The position numbers and the translations under genes are program-made. A DNA stretch of 64,000 bases from Streptomyces sp. NBC_01669. Lineage in GTDB: Bacteria; Actinomycetota; Actinomycetes; Streptomycetales; Streptomycetaceae. The first letter of the stretch is position 1. Every line of letters starts with the position of its first letter. Under the pieces are notes generated by a model, which saw nothing but the letters and a program-made list of their open reading frames with translations, searched no databases and was not told the DNA's origin. Positions 24,925 to 34,727 of this stretch are shown here, piece after piece. The DNA lies in NCBI RefSeq assembly GCF_026339735.1, contig NZ_JAPEQG010000001.1:8555001-8619000 (forward strand), given 5' to 3'.

Positions 24925-26316
24925 GTGCCGGACGCAGGAGACAACAGTGCCGGCCGGACGGAATCCTCTCCCGGATCCCGAACGGCCAGGACTTTTGCCG
25001 AGGCCCTGTGGTTTCCGGCGGCTCTGTTCCTCGGCTTCCTGTTCTGCTTTGCGCCTGCCCTGCACGCACCCCAGCTCCACCATGCGAAGGTGGCGATATC
25101 CGACTCGGCAACGGCGCGTCAGGTCGATGCTGCTCTGCAGCGGCAGTACCCCGGGGGCTTCGACATCGCCACCGTGTCGGGCCGGGAGGAGGCCCGTGAT
25201 GCCGTACTCGACCGGACCGCTGTGGCCGGCTTCGTCGGGAGCCCGCGTGCGGAGCTGTTCGTGGCCCAGGGCAACGGGGCGTCCCTCGCGCAGGCGCTGA
25301 CCAAGGACTTCACCACCGTCGCGGCCGGGCAGGGCCGGCAGCTCACAGTCCACGATGTGGCGCCCACGGAGAGCAAGGATCCCATGGGCACGACCGTCGT
25401 CTACTTCGGTATTGCCTGGAGCGTGCCCGGCTACATCCTCGCAACGACACTCCTGCGCGCTGTGACGTTCGACCGCCGCAGGAAGCTGCTGTCGATCGCA
25501 GGGGTAGCAGCCCTCTTCGCCATCGTCGGCTTCCTCGTCGGTGTGGGCCTGGGATACTTCCCCAACGACCCGGCGATCATGGCCATTGCGTTCCTGCTCA
25601 CCACGTCCGTGGCCACCTTCGCCTCGGGGCTGGCGCCCTTTGCCAGGCACTTCTTCCCCGCGTTGGGCATGGGCCTGTTCATCGTGCTGAGCATCCCCAC
25701 CAGCGGCGGCGTGGCCCCCGCCCCGCTGCTGCCGCCGTTCTTCCACTACGCCCATGCGGTCATGCCCCTCGCCAACGCGGTGGACGCCCTGCGCGGAGTG
25801 CTCTACTTCGACGGCGCGGGACTGCTCAAGCCCGTCCTCGTGCTGTGTGCCTGGATCACAGCGGGCGTGGTCCTGCTCGGTCTCGATGCCTGGCGGCACC
25901 ACCACAAGGCGTCCCGTCGGCAGTCCGCGGCACGAGAAGATGTCGCTGAGCCACCAATGGACGATCCTTCCGTGGAAACGCCGACGCCCACCGCCCTGCC
26001 GGTCCACGCCCGCCACTTCGGCGAGACGGTGCCTGATCTGACGGGCACCGTTTGCGATGCCGAGCAGCGGCCGATACACCGTGCCTCGGTGACCGTCATG
26101 GACACCTCCGGCCGGCAGCTCGTGTCCACCACGACGAACGCACAGGGGCACTACGCCATCGCCGGCCTGCAGGAGGGCTACCTCAGCATCGTCGTCACTT
26201 CCGTCGGCCGGAACCCCGCGGTCCATCAGCGGGAACTGCGCTCCGGAGCAGTCGTCCGTGCCGATTTCGCCCTGCACGAAAGGGTTGGCACGCCTTCCCC
26301 GACTGCCATGGCCTAG
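24925..26316 (+). CDS. DUF3533/ABC-permease-like membrane protein with C-terminal carboxypeptidase-regulatory domain
   Basis: A 463-residue membrane protein. A TM helix near 25-45 (WFPAALFLGFLFCFAPALHA) is followed by an extracellular region (HHAKVAISDSATARQVDAAL). Five or six TM segments follow between about 150 and 325 (for example LLSIAGVAALFAIVGFLVGV and PALGMGLFIVLSIPTSGGVA). The C-terminal 90 residues (LTGTVCDAEQRPIHRASVTV, QGHYAIAGLQEGYLSIVVTS) form a carboxypeptidase-regulatory (CarboxypepD_reg-like) beta domain. The membrane part resembles DUF3533/YhgE-type proteins. GTG start at 24925. Transport or envelope stress roles are possible, not shown. Confidence 0.75.
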   Translation: MPDAGDNSAGRTESSPGSRTARTFAEALWFPAALFLGFLFCFAPALHAPQLHHAKVAISDSATARQVDAALQRQYPGGFDIATVSGREEARDAVLDRTAVAGFVGSPRAELFVAQGNGASLAQALTKDFTTVAAGQGRQLTVHDVAPTESKDPMGTTVVYFGIAWSVPGYILATTLLRAVTFDRRRKLLSIAGVAALFAIVGFLVGVGLGYFPNDPAIMAIAFLLTTSVATFASGLAPFARHFFPALGMGLFIVLSIPTSGGVAPAPLLPPFFHYAHAVMPLANAVDALRGVLYFDGAGLLKPVLVLCAWITAGVVLLGLDAWRHHHKASRRQSAAREDVAEPPMDDPSVETPTPTALPVHARHFGETVPDLTGTVCDAEQRPIHRASVTVMDTSGRQLVSTTTNAQGHYAIAGLQEGYLSIVVTSVGRNPAVHQRELRSGAVVRADFALHERVGTPSPTAMA

Positions 26317-26965
26317 ACCAGTTCTTCGAAGCGGCCGATCGGCGCACCTTCGAGATGCTCGGCGATGAGAGAATTTCCGCCCGCTCGGAGCAGGCGTTGT
26401 TGAGGTCGAACAGGGGAGGCTTGCCCGAGTTCGCGTTGAAAACATCCGGCCCTGACTCGCCCTCGGCCCAGGTGACTCTGGACCGGATCGACGAAGCCAT
26501 CCACGCCCAGCTCGGCGCCCCGTCGAGGGCACCCCTCTGGTCGTCGAGGTCGGGCATCGACACCCTGCCCACTCACCTCTGTCCGGGTCGCGTCGTGGGC
26601 AGCAATGGATGCTCACGGAAGCCGAGTTGGGGAGTGTGACATCGACGACACCGGATGCCCCGCAGGCGGTGACGCCGGTGCCGCCGGATGCCGGAGCGCA
26701 CGCGGCTGCGAACGCCCCGGCCGCCCCTTGGTACCGCTGGGTCCATGGCTGATCCGGACCGGACACCGTGGCGGTTCAGCGCACCCTGATGGGTGAATGT
26801 CACGCCATGGTGGGCGCCGGGCAGCCCACGTCGGTCCCGTGGCTGGTTTGCTGCACCAGGAGACTGGCGCGACGCGCCGGGGGGACCTGCCGGCCGCCCC
26901 GGTGGGAGCGGCGCCCCGCCGGGTGCCGAGTCCACCCGCGAAGGACCGATCGAAGGAGCGTCGCA
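26317..26965. other. 649 bp upstream of ctaD with weak coding traces
   Basis: A frame around 26325-26580 (AADRRTFEMLGDERISARSE) has raised third-position GC but no start. A 47-codon ORF at 26608-26751 (starting MLTEAELGSVTSTTPDAPQA) could be a small gene or relic. Neither has a recognisable domain. The ctaD promoter must lie here. Confidence 0.35.
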
Positions 26966-28693
26966 GTGACGACGATGGGCACAGCTGGGGCGGACGAGGC
27001 AGACGAGTCGTACGCGAACGAGCTGCCGGTACGGAGCAAGGAACCGGGCAATGTGGTCGTCAGGTGGATGACCACCACCGATCACAAGACGATCGGCACG
27101 TTGTACCTGGTCACCTCGTTCGCGTTCTTCGTCGTCGGCGGCGTGATGGCACTCATCATGCGTGCCGAGCTGGCCCGCCCCGGCACGCAGATCATCTCGA
27201 ACGAGCAGTTCAACCAGTTGTTCACGATGCACGGCACGATCATGCTGCTGATGTTCGCGACGCCGCTGTTCGCCGGGTTCACGAACTGGATCATGCCGCT
27301 GCAGATCGGCGCGCCCGATGTGGCGTTTCCGCGGCTGAACATGTTCGCGTACTGGCTGTACCTCTTCGGCTCGATCATCGCCGTGGCCGGCTTCCTGACT
27401 CCGGCGGGGGCGGCGGACTTCGGCTGGTTCGCCTACTCCCCGCTGACCGACGCGGTCCATTCGCCCAGCATCGGCAGCGATTTGTGGATCATGGGCCTGG
27501 CCTTCTCCGGATTCGGCACGATCCTCGGTTCGGTCAACTTCATCACCACGATCATCTGCATGCGCGCACCCGGCATGACGATGTTCCGGATGCCCATCTT
27601 CGTGTGGAACGTTCTGCTGACCGCTGTGCTGGTCCTGCTGGCCTTCCCGGTGCTGGCAGCGGCCCTTCTGGTGCTGGAGGCGGACCGCAAGTTCGGGGCG
27701 CGGGTCTTCGAGGCGGCCAATGGCGGCGCACTGCTCTGGCAGCACCTCTTCTGGTTCTTCGGCCATCCGGAGGTGTACATCATCGCGCTGCCGTTCTTCG
27801 GCATCGTCACCGAGATCATCCCCGTCTTCAGCCGTAAGCCGGTCTTCGGCTACATCGGTCTGATCAGCGCCACCATCGCCATCGCGGGCCTGTCGATTAC
27901 CGTGTGGGCGCACCACATGTTCGTCACCGGTGGTGTGTTGTTGCCGTTCTTCTCCTTCATGACGTTCCTGATCGCGGTACCGACCGGGGTGAAGTTCTTC
28001 AACTGGATCGGCACGATGTGGAAGGGATCACTGTCCTTCGAGACACCGATGCTCTGGTCCATCGGCTTTCTGGTGACCTTCGTCTTCGGTGGTCTGACCG
28101 GCGTCATCCTGGCCTCGCCGCCGATGGACTTCCATGTCTCGGACTCGTACTTCGTCGTCGCGCACTTCCACTACGTGGTGTTCGGCACCGTGGTCTTCGC
28201 GATGTTCGCCGGATTCCATTTCTGGTGGCCGAAGTTCACCGGCAAGATGCTGGACGAGCGGCTCGGCAAGATCACGTTCTGGACGCTGTTCGTGGGCTTC
28301 CACGGCACGTTCCTGGTGCAGCACTGGCTCGGCGCGGAGGGCATGCCGCGCCGGTACGCGGACTATCTCGCGGCCGACGGCTTCACCGCGCTGAACACGA
28401 TCTCGACGATCTCCTCGTTCCTGCTCGGACTGTCGCTGCTGCCGTTCTTCTACAACGTGTGGAAGACCGCCAAGTACGGCAAGCCGGTCGAGGTCGACGA
28501 TCCGTGGGGTTACGGCCGTTCGCTGGAGTGGGCGACCTCATGCCCGCCCCCGCGGCACAACTTCCTCACCCTGCCACGGATCCGCTCCGAATCCCCGGCG
28601 TTCGACCTGCACCACCCCGCCGTGCGCACCCTCGACGAGGCGCAGAACCACTCGCACACCGCCCCCGGGGGTCCGGGGCGGAATCCGGCGTGA
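26966..28693 (+). CDS. ctaD: Cytochrome c oxidase subunit I (aa3-type), stand-alone copy
   Basis: A 575-residue heme-copper oxidase subunit I with about twelve TM helices. Metal ligands are visible: heme a His in FTMHGTIMLLMFATPL, CuB His and cross-linked Tyr in WFFGHPEVYIIALPFFG, the CuB His pair in VWAHHMFVTGG, and heme a3/a His in VVAHFHYVVFG. It reduces oxygen to water and pumps protons. The GTG at 26966 has AAGGAG 7 nt upstream. ctaC, ctaE and qcr genes are absent nearby, so this is probably a second copy, here next to a small membrane protein and a type II NADH dehydrogenase. Confidence 0.97.
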   Translation: MTTMGTAGADEADESYANELPVRSKEPGNVVVRWMTTTDHKTIGTLYLVTSFAFFVVGGVMALIMRAELARPGTQIISNEQFNQLFTMHGTIMLLMFATPLFAGFTNWIMPLQIGAPDVAFPRLNMFAYWLYLFGSIIAVAGFLTPAGAADFGWFAYSPLTDAVHSPSIGSDLWIMGLAFSGFGTILGSVNFITTIICMRAPGMTMFRMPIFVWNVLLTAVLVLLAFPVLAAALLVLEADRKFGARVFEAANGGALLWQHLFWFFGHPEVYIIALPFFGIVTEIIPVFSRKPVFGYIGLISATIAIAGLSITVWAHHMFVTGGVLLPFFSFMTFLIAVPTGVKFFNWIGTMWKGSLSFETPMLWSIGFLVTFVFGGLTGVILASPPMDFHVSDSYFVVAHFHYVVFGTVVFAMFAGFHFWWPKFTGKMLDERLGKITFWTLFVGFHGTFLVQHWLGAEGMPRRYADYLAADGFTALNTISTISSFLLGLSLLPFFYNVWKTAKYGKPVEVDDPWGYGRSLEWATSCPPPRHNFLTLPRIRSESPAFDLHHPAVRTLDEAQNHSHTAPGGPGRNPA

Positions 28694-28718
28694 CGGAGCC
28701 CCGGCGAAAGGAGGACGA

Positions 28719-29063
28719 ATGGACGACGACAAGGACAGTACCGCCCGCGGCCTGGCGCAGATGGAGGGCTACCTGCTGTGGAACGCCGAGGTCGAGGAGG
28801 CGCGCAGACGGGCTGCCCGGTTCACCGGCGAGCTGCCCTGGCTCACCACGGCCCAGCGTGAGGACGTGGAACGCGTCTACACGGCGGAGCGGGTTGCCGC
28901 ATCCCGGGCGATGCTGTCCCGGATCTCGGCCCGCGCCATGGAACTGCGCGGCGAGTACAACGACCGCTACCGCGCGCTCAGAGCACGCTGCGTCGCGACC
29001 GCCGTCGTCACCGCATGCGCGGTCAGCTGCACCTGCACGGCCCTCACCCTGCTGACCCGCTGA
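28719..29063 (+). CDS. Small membrane protein downstream of ctaD
   Basis: A 114-residue protein. The cytoplasmic N-terminus is a charged helix (QMEGYLLWNAEVEEARRRAA, FTGELPWLTTAQREDVERVY). One C-terminal TM segment, about residues 90-112 (CVATAVVTACAVSCTCTALT), contains four Cys. AAAGGAGGACGA directly before the ATG is an excellent ribosome binding site. The gene starts 25 bp after ctaD, so it is co-transcribed. It might be an oxidase assembly or stability factor; that is only contextual. Confidence 0.75.
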   Translation: MDDDKDSTARGLAQMEGYLLWNAEVEEARRRAARFTGELPWLTTAQREDVERVYTAERVAASRAMLSRISARAMELRGEYNDRYRALRARCVATAVVTACAVSCTCTALTLLTR

Positions 29064-29219
29064 CCCCTGCCGTCGTCCGTTCCGCCGCCCGATCAGAGGT
29101 CACCCGAGAGGCTCTCAGCGGGCGAAGTCGGCCGCGGTTCGTGAGGATGAGGGGTGATGGGCGCGTGTGACCGGGCAGGAGTACGGGCGACCGCGCAGAC
29201 CCGAGAAGGGACGAACACC

Positions 29220-30581
29220 GTGGCACGACCCAGGATTCTCGTCGTCGGCGCCGGATTTGGCGGGGTCGAGTGCGTACGCCGTCTGGAGCGCGGACTCAAC
29301 CTCGGCGAGGCGGACATCGCGCTCGTCGCCCCGTTCTCTTACCAGCTCTACCTACCACTGCTGCCCCAGGTGGCCGCGGGCGTCCTCACCCCGCAATCGG
29401 TCGCGGTGTCGCTGCGCCGCAGCCGCCGGCACCGCACCCGGATCATCCCCGGCGGAGCGATCGGCGTGGACCCGAAGGCGAAGATCTGCGTCATCCGTAA
29501 GATCACCGACGAGATCGTCGACGAACCGTACGACTACATCGTCCTCGCCCCCGGCAGCGTCACCCGTACATTCGACATCCCGGGGCTGCTCGACAACGCC
29601 CGTGGCATGAAGACGCTGGCCGAGGCCGCCTATGTACGCGACCATGTGATCGCCCAGCTGGACCTGGCGGACGCCAGCCACGACGAGGAGGAACGGGCCT
29701 CCCGGCTGCAGTTCGTCGTCGTCGGCGGCGGCTACGCGGGCACCGAGACCGCGGCGTGTCTGCAGCGGATCACCATGAACGCCGTAAGGCAGTACCCCCG
29801 GCTCGACCCGAAGCTCATCAAGTGGCACCTGGTGGACATCGCCCCGAAACTGATGCCCGAGCTGGGGGACAAGCTCGGGCTCAGCGCCCTGGCAGTCCTG
29901 CGCGAGCGCGGCATCGAGGTATCGCTCGGCGTTTCCGTCGCCGAAGCCGGACCGGACAAGGTGACACTCACCGACGGCCGCGTACTGCCCTGCCGCACCT
30001 TGATCTGGACGGCCGGTGTCACCGCGAGCCCGCTGGTCGCCACCTTCGACGCCGAAACGGTACGGGGCCGGCTGGCAGTGACACCCGAGATGACCCTGCC
30101 GGGGTTCGACGGCGTCTTCGCGCTCGGCGATGCCGCCGCCGTCCCGGACCTGATCAAGGGTGACGGCGCGGTCTGCCCGCCCACCGCGCAGCACGCCATG
30201 CGCCAGGGACGCAGGCTCGCCGACAACCTGATCGCGACTCTGCGCCACCAGCCGCTGAAGCCGTACGCCCACAGGGACCTCGGGCTCGTCGTGGACCTCG
30301 GCGGCAAGGACGCGGTCTCCAAGCCGCTCGGTATCGAGCTGCACGGCATCACCGCGCAGGCCGTGGCCCGTGGCTATCACTGGTCGGCACTGCGCACCAA
30401 TGTGGCCAAGGCCCGGGTCATGACCAACTGGATGCTCAACGCGATCGCCGGTGACGACTTCGTACGCACCGGATTCCAGGCCAGGCATCCCGCCACGCTG
30501 CGCGACTTCGAGTACACGGACGCCTATCTCACGCCGGCACAGGTCCGTGAGCACACGGCGTCGATGACCGCCCGCGGCTGA
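29220..30581 (+). CDS. ndh: Type II NADH dehydrogenase
   Basis: A 453-residue single-subunit, non-proton-pumping NADH:quinone oxidoreductase. FAD-binding GxGxxG near the N-terminus (RILVVGAGFGGVECVRRLE), NADH-binding second Rossmann motif (FVVVGGGYAGTETAACLQRI), FAD contact DGVFALGDAAAVP and quinone-site region PPTAQHAMRQGRRLADNL. The GTG at 29220 follows AAGGGA. Downstream of ctaD and the small membrane gene, so the three may make a short respiratory module running from NADH to oxygen. Confidence 0.94.
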   Translation: MARPRILVVGAGFGGVECVRRLERGLNLGEADIALVAPFSYQLYLPLLPQVAAGVLTPQSVAVSLRRSRRHRTRIIPGGAIGVDPKAKICVIRKITDEIVDEPYDYIVLAPGSVTRTFDIPGLLDNARGMKTLAEAAYVRDHVIAQLDLADASHDEEERASRLQFVVVGGGYAGTETAACLQRITMNAVRQYPRLDPKLIKWHLVDIAPKLMPELGDKLGLSALAVLRERGIEVSLGVSVAEAGPDKVTLTDGRVLPCRTLIWTAGVTASPLVATFDAETVRGRLAVTPEMTLPGFDGVFALGDAAAVPDLIKGDGAVCPPTAQHAMRQGRRLADNLIATLRHQPLKPYAHRDLGLVVDLGGKDAVSKPLGIELHGITAQAVARGYHWSALRTNVAKARVMTNWMLNAIAGDDFVRTGFQARHPATLRDFEYTDAYLTPAQVREHTASMTARG

Positions 30582-30698
30582 TTTCGGAACTCCTCATCGG
30601 GTCCGGTCACATTCCTCCGGCGGCGCGTGTCATAGCACCGACGGACGGAGTTCCGTCGCTGTGACCGGCAGCAGAACACGCGACACGAGGAGCACGCC

Positions 30699-31043
30699 AT
30701 GACCGCAGGCATCAAGACGATCATCTACCCCGTCAAGGACCTGTCCGGGGCAAAGTCCCTGTTCAACACCTTGCTGGGGGCGGAGCCCGTGATGGACGAG
30801 CCGTACTACGTCGGCTACCGGGTCGCCGGTCAGGACATCGGTCTGGATCCCCACGGCCACAGCAAGGGGATGACCGGTCCGCTCGCCTACTGGCACGTGG
30901 ACGACATCGAGGCCGACGTGAAGAAGCTCCTCGAAGCGGGTGCGGAGACCGTGCAGGCGATCCAGGACGTCGGCGGAGGCAAGCTCACCGCCTCGCTGAA
31001 GGACGCGGACGGCAATGCGATCGGCCTCATCCAGCCCGCCTGA
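30699..31043 (+). CDS. Single-domain VOC (glyoxalase/bleomycin-resistance-like) protein
   Basis: A 114-residue VOC module: KTIIYPVKDLSGAKSLFNTL, LAYWHVDDIEADVKKLLEAG and LKDADGNAIGLIQP. It carries the paired beta-alpha-beta-beta-beta motifs. The function of this subgroup is unknown. ATG at 30699 with GAGGAG upstream (30688-30693). Convergent with the sigma factor gene across a strong hairpin. Confidence 0.88.
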   Translation: MTAGIKTIIYPVKDLSGAKSLFNTLLGAEPVMDEPYYVGYRVAGQDIGLDPHGHSKGMTGPLAYWHVDDIEADVKKLLEAGAETVQAIQDVGGGKLTASLKDADGNAIGLIQPA

Positions 31044-31103
31044 GTCCCGAGGTCCCGTCGCCGAACCGCTTCTGCGGGCGACGACGGATGTTCGGCGACA
31101 GGA

Positions 31104-31140
31104 GCTGGGCCCGCTGCTCCGTCGGAGCAGCGGGCCCAGC
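31104..31140. terminator. Bidirectional hairpin terminator
   Basis: A perfect 17-bp stem with a 3-nt loop (gctgggcccgctgctcc, loop gtc, then its complement) between the convergent VOC and ECF sigma genes. It serves both. Confidence 0.9.
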
Positions 31141-31151
31141 CGGCTGCGCGC

Positions 31152-32030
31152 TCAGGCGTCGAGGATCCGCACATCCAGCCGGCCGAGGTGATCGGCGTCG
31201 GCGAGGAGGTCGATCGAGACGATCCTGCCGTCCTCGACGGTGAAGTCGAAGACCACCCGCGGTTGCCCACCCGAAGTCCAGACGGCGCCCGGAACACCGT
31301 CGATCAGCGCCGACTGCGCCGCCTTGGCACGCCCCGAGAACGTGTCGGCGACCGCCTGGGCCCCGACGGCCGCGGCCGCGCCCGACAGGGCGGCCGCTGC
31401 GTCGACGCGCAGGACGACGTCGGGGTCGAGCAGGGCCAGCAGCGCCTCGAAGTCGCCCTCGCGCGACGCGGCCAGGAACGCGTCGACGACTTCGCGACGG
31501 CGGGCGGGATCCGACCCGGGGGCCGGCATCGGCACGGTGCTCTGGACGCGTCGGCGCGCACGGCTGGCGAGCTGGCGGGTCGCGGCGGGGGTGCGTTCCA
31601 CAATGGGGGCGATCTCGTCGAACGGCACGGCGAACATGTCGTGCAGCACGAACGCCAGGCGCTCCGCCGGCGACAGCGTGTCGAGCACCACGAGCATCGC
31701 CAGGCCGACCGACTCGGTGAGCTCCGCCTGTTGTTCGGGACCGGTGCCGTCCTGGTGTCCCACGGCAGGTTCCGGCCGGTGCGTCTCCCAGGGGTCCTCA
31801 CGCCGGGTGTCGCGGGCGCGCAGCATATTGAGCGACACGCGGGCGATCACCGTCGTGAGCCACCCACCGAGGTTCTCGACCGCTTCGGCGTCGGTGCGGG
31901 TGAGCCGCAGCCAGGTTTCCTGGACGGCGTCGTCCGCCTCGGCCGCCGATCCGAGCATCCGGTAGGCCACCGCCCTGAGCCGGGGCCGGTGCTGCTCGAA
32001 GCGCCCCGCCAGAAGTTCCTGTTCGTCCAT
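31152..32030 (-). CDS. ECF sigma factor with SnoaL-like C-terminal domain (SigJ type)
   Basis: A 292-residue ECF41/SigJ-type sigma factor. Region 2: FEQHRPRLRAVAYRMLGSAA and EADDAVQETWLRL. Region 4: LSPAERLAFVLHDMFAVPFD and EIAPIVERTPAATRQLASRA. The C-terminal extension of about 110 residues (RREVVDAFLAASREGDFEAL onward) is a SnoaL/NTF2-like fold that replaces an anti-sigma factor as the regulator in this group. No separate anti-sigma gene is nearby. It lies downstream of the aldo/keto reductase gene, with about 165 bp between them. Confidence 0.93.
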   Translation of the reverse strand: MDEQELLAGRFEQHRPRLRAVAYRMLGSAAEADDAVQETWLRLTRTDAEAVENLGGWLTTVIARVSLNMLRARDTRREDPWETHRPEPAVGHQDGTGPEQQAELTESVGLAMLVVLDTLSPAERLAFVLHDMFAVPFDEIAPIVERTPAATRQLASRARRRVQSTVPMPAPGSDPARRREVVDAFLAASREGDFEALLALLDPDVVLRVDAAAALSGAAAAVGAQAVADTFSGRAKAAQSALIDGVPGAVWTSGGQPRVVFDFTVEDGRIVSIDLLADADHLGRLDVRILDA

Positions 32031-32197
32031 CGGTCACGTTCCTTACGTCGCGCAGTGTCGTACGTGTGACCCATGGGACCAGCATGTTGTGACCGGGGGC
32101 GCACGCCGACACGCCGTCGGAACGCCCCGGACGGGGAGAGCAGGTTCACCCGGACGGTGTGCCCAGTCCTCCCCGTCGCGGGTGACCGGTCGTCGAC

Positions 32198-33196
32198 TCA
32201 GTCGTTGCCCCCGTGGCCCGCGGTCAGCGCCGGGTTCCGTTCCACCACCGGCTCCAGAACGTCGTCGATGGCCTTGAGGAGGTCCGCGTCGAACGTCACG
32301 CCCGCCGCCTTCGCGTTCTCCGTGACCTGCTCGGGCCGGGAGGCGCCGATGATCGCGGCGGAGACGTTGGAGTTCTGCAGCACCCAGGCGACGGCCAGCT
32401 GCGCAAGGCTCAGACCGGCTTCGTCGGCGAGCGGCCGCAACTGCTGGACGCGCTCCAGGACGTCGTCGCGGAGCCACCCGGCGACGAAGTCCGCACCGCC
32501 CTTCTCATCGGTCGCCCGAGAACCGGCCGGAGGCGGCGCCCCCGGCTTGTACTTGCCCGTCAGCACGCCCTGGGCGATCGGCGACCAGACGATCTGACCG
32601 ATGCCGAGCTCCTCGGAGGTGGGCACCACTTCGGCCTCGATGACCCGCCACAGCGCCGAATACTGCGGCTGGTTGGAGATGAACGGAACGTTCAGCTCGC
32701 GGGCCAGCCGGTGCCCGGCGCGCAGCTGGTCGGCCGTCCACTCGGAGACGCCGATGTAGAGGGCCTTGCCGGAGCGGACCACGTCGGCGAACGCCTCCAT
32801 GGTCTCCTCCAGCGGCGTGGAGTGGTCGTAGCGGTGCGCCTGGTACAGGTCCACGTAGTCGGTCTGCAGTCGACGCAGGGAGTTGTCGATCGATTCGAGG
32901 ATGTGCTTGCGGCCCAGGCCGCGGTCGTTCTGTCCTGGGCCGGTCGGGAAGTAGACCTTGGTGAACACCTCGATGCTCTCGCGGCGCTGGTCCTTGAGCG
33001 CCCGGCCGAGGACGGCCTCGGCGCGGGTCTCGGCGTAGACGTCCGCCGTGTCGAAAGTGGTGATTCCGGCGTCCAGGGCGGCGCGGATACAGGCGACGGC
33101 CGCGTCCTCCTCCACCTGGGAGCCGTGGGTGATCCAATTCCCGTAGGCGATCTCACTGATCGTCAGACCGCTGCGGCCGAGTCGGCGGAATTCCAT
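32198..33196 (-). CDS. Aldo/keto reductase (Kv-beta-like)
   Basis: A 332-residue AKR of the potassium-channel beta-subunit-like group: MEFRRLGRSGLTISEIAYGN, catalytic Asp and Tyr in FDTADVYAETRAEAVLG, Lys in IEVFTKVYFP, His in LYQAHRYDHSTPLEET, and NADPH-binding SPIAQGVLTGKY and GASRPEQVTENAKA. It reduces aldehydes or ketones with NADPH; substrate unknown. The ATG at 33196 matches the family start. Confidence 0.95.
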   Translation of the reverse strand: MEFRRLGRSGLTISEIAYGNWITHGSQVEEDAAVACIRAALDAGITTFDTADVYAETRAEAVLGRALKDQRRESIEVFTKVYFPTGPGQNDRGLGRKHILESIDNSLRRLQTDYVDLYQAHRYDHSTPLEETMEAFADVVRSGKALYIGVSEWTADQLRAGHRLARELNVPFISNQPQYSALWRVIEAEVVPTSEELGIGQIVWSPIAQGVLTGKYKPGAPPPAGSRATDEKGGADFVAGWLRDDVLERVQQLRPLADEAGLSLAQLAVAWVLQNSNVSAAIIGASRPEQVTENAKAAGVTFDADLLKAIDDVLEPVVERNPALTAGHGGND

Positions 33197-33268
33197 ATGC
33201 CTGCTCTCCCTGTGCTGATACGTGAACACGTCATGCTATGCCGAGGGTTCTGCTTCCGCCGGGAAGGT

Positions 33269-34408
<1,140 letters not shown>

Positions 34409-34668
34409 GCGGGGTGGTCCTTTCGCGGACATGGCGAATGAGGGGCCCGGCGGGTGTGAGGGGCGGTGTGATCACGCCCCGGACGACGGGCAGGAAAGTC
34501 CGTACCGGACTGAAAGAAGGTGGTGCGGAAGGCTGCGCCGCCGGCCGGGAAGGACGGGAGGAACAGCATCAGAAAGGAGAACCGGCACCGGCGCCCGAAA
34601 CTGGGGCGTACACACGTGCCATTTGCACTGTACCACCCGCCGGACGCGAATCGCGCCGGGAATACAGG

Positions 34669-34701
34669 AGGGGCGGTGGCCGACCCGCAGCCACCGCCCC
34701 T
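34669..34701 (-). terminator. Hairpin terminator after the esterase gene
   Basis: A 12-bp perfect stem (aggggcggtggc / gccaccgcccct) with a 9-nt loop. It lies just past the stop codon of the minus-strand esterase gene and upstream of the rho-like gene. Confidence 0.75.
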
Positions 34702-34727
34702 GACCTGCTCACCCGCGCCGACCGCGG

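Noticed and set aside
26313..26639. Possible protein on the plus or minus strand upstream of ctaD
   Set aside because: Some codon bias but no start and no family; listed only as a trace.
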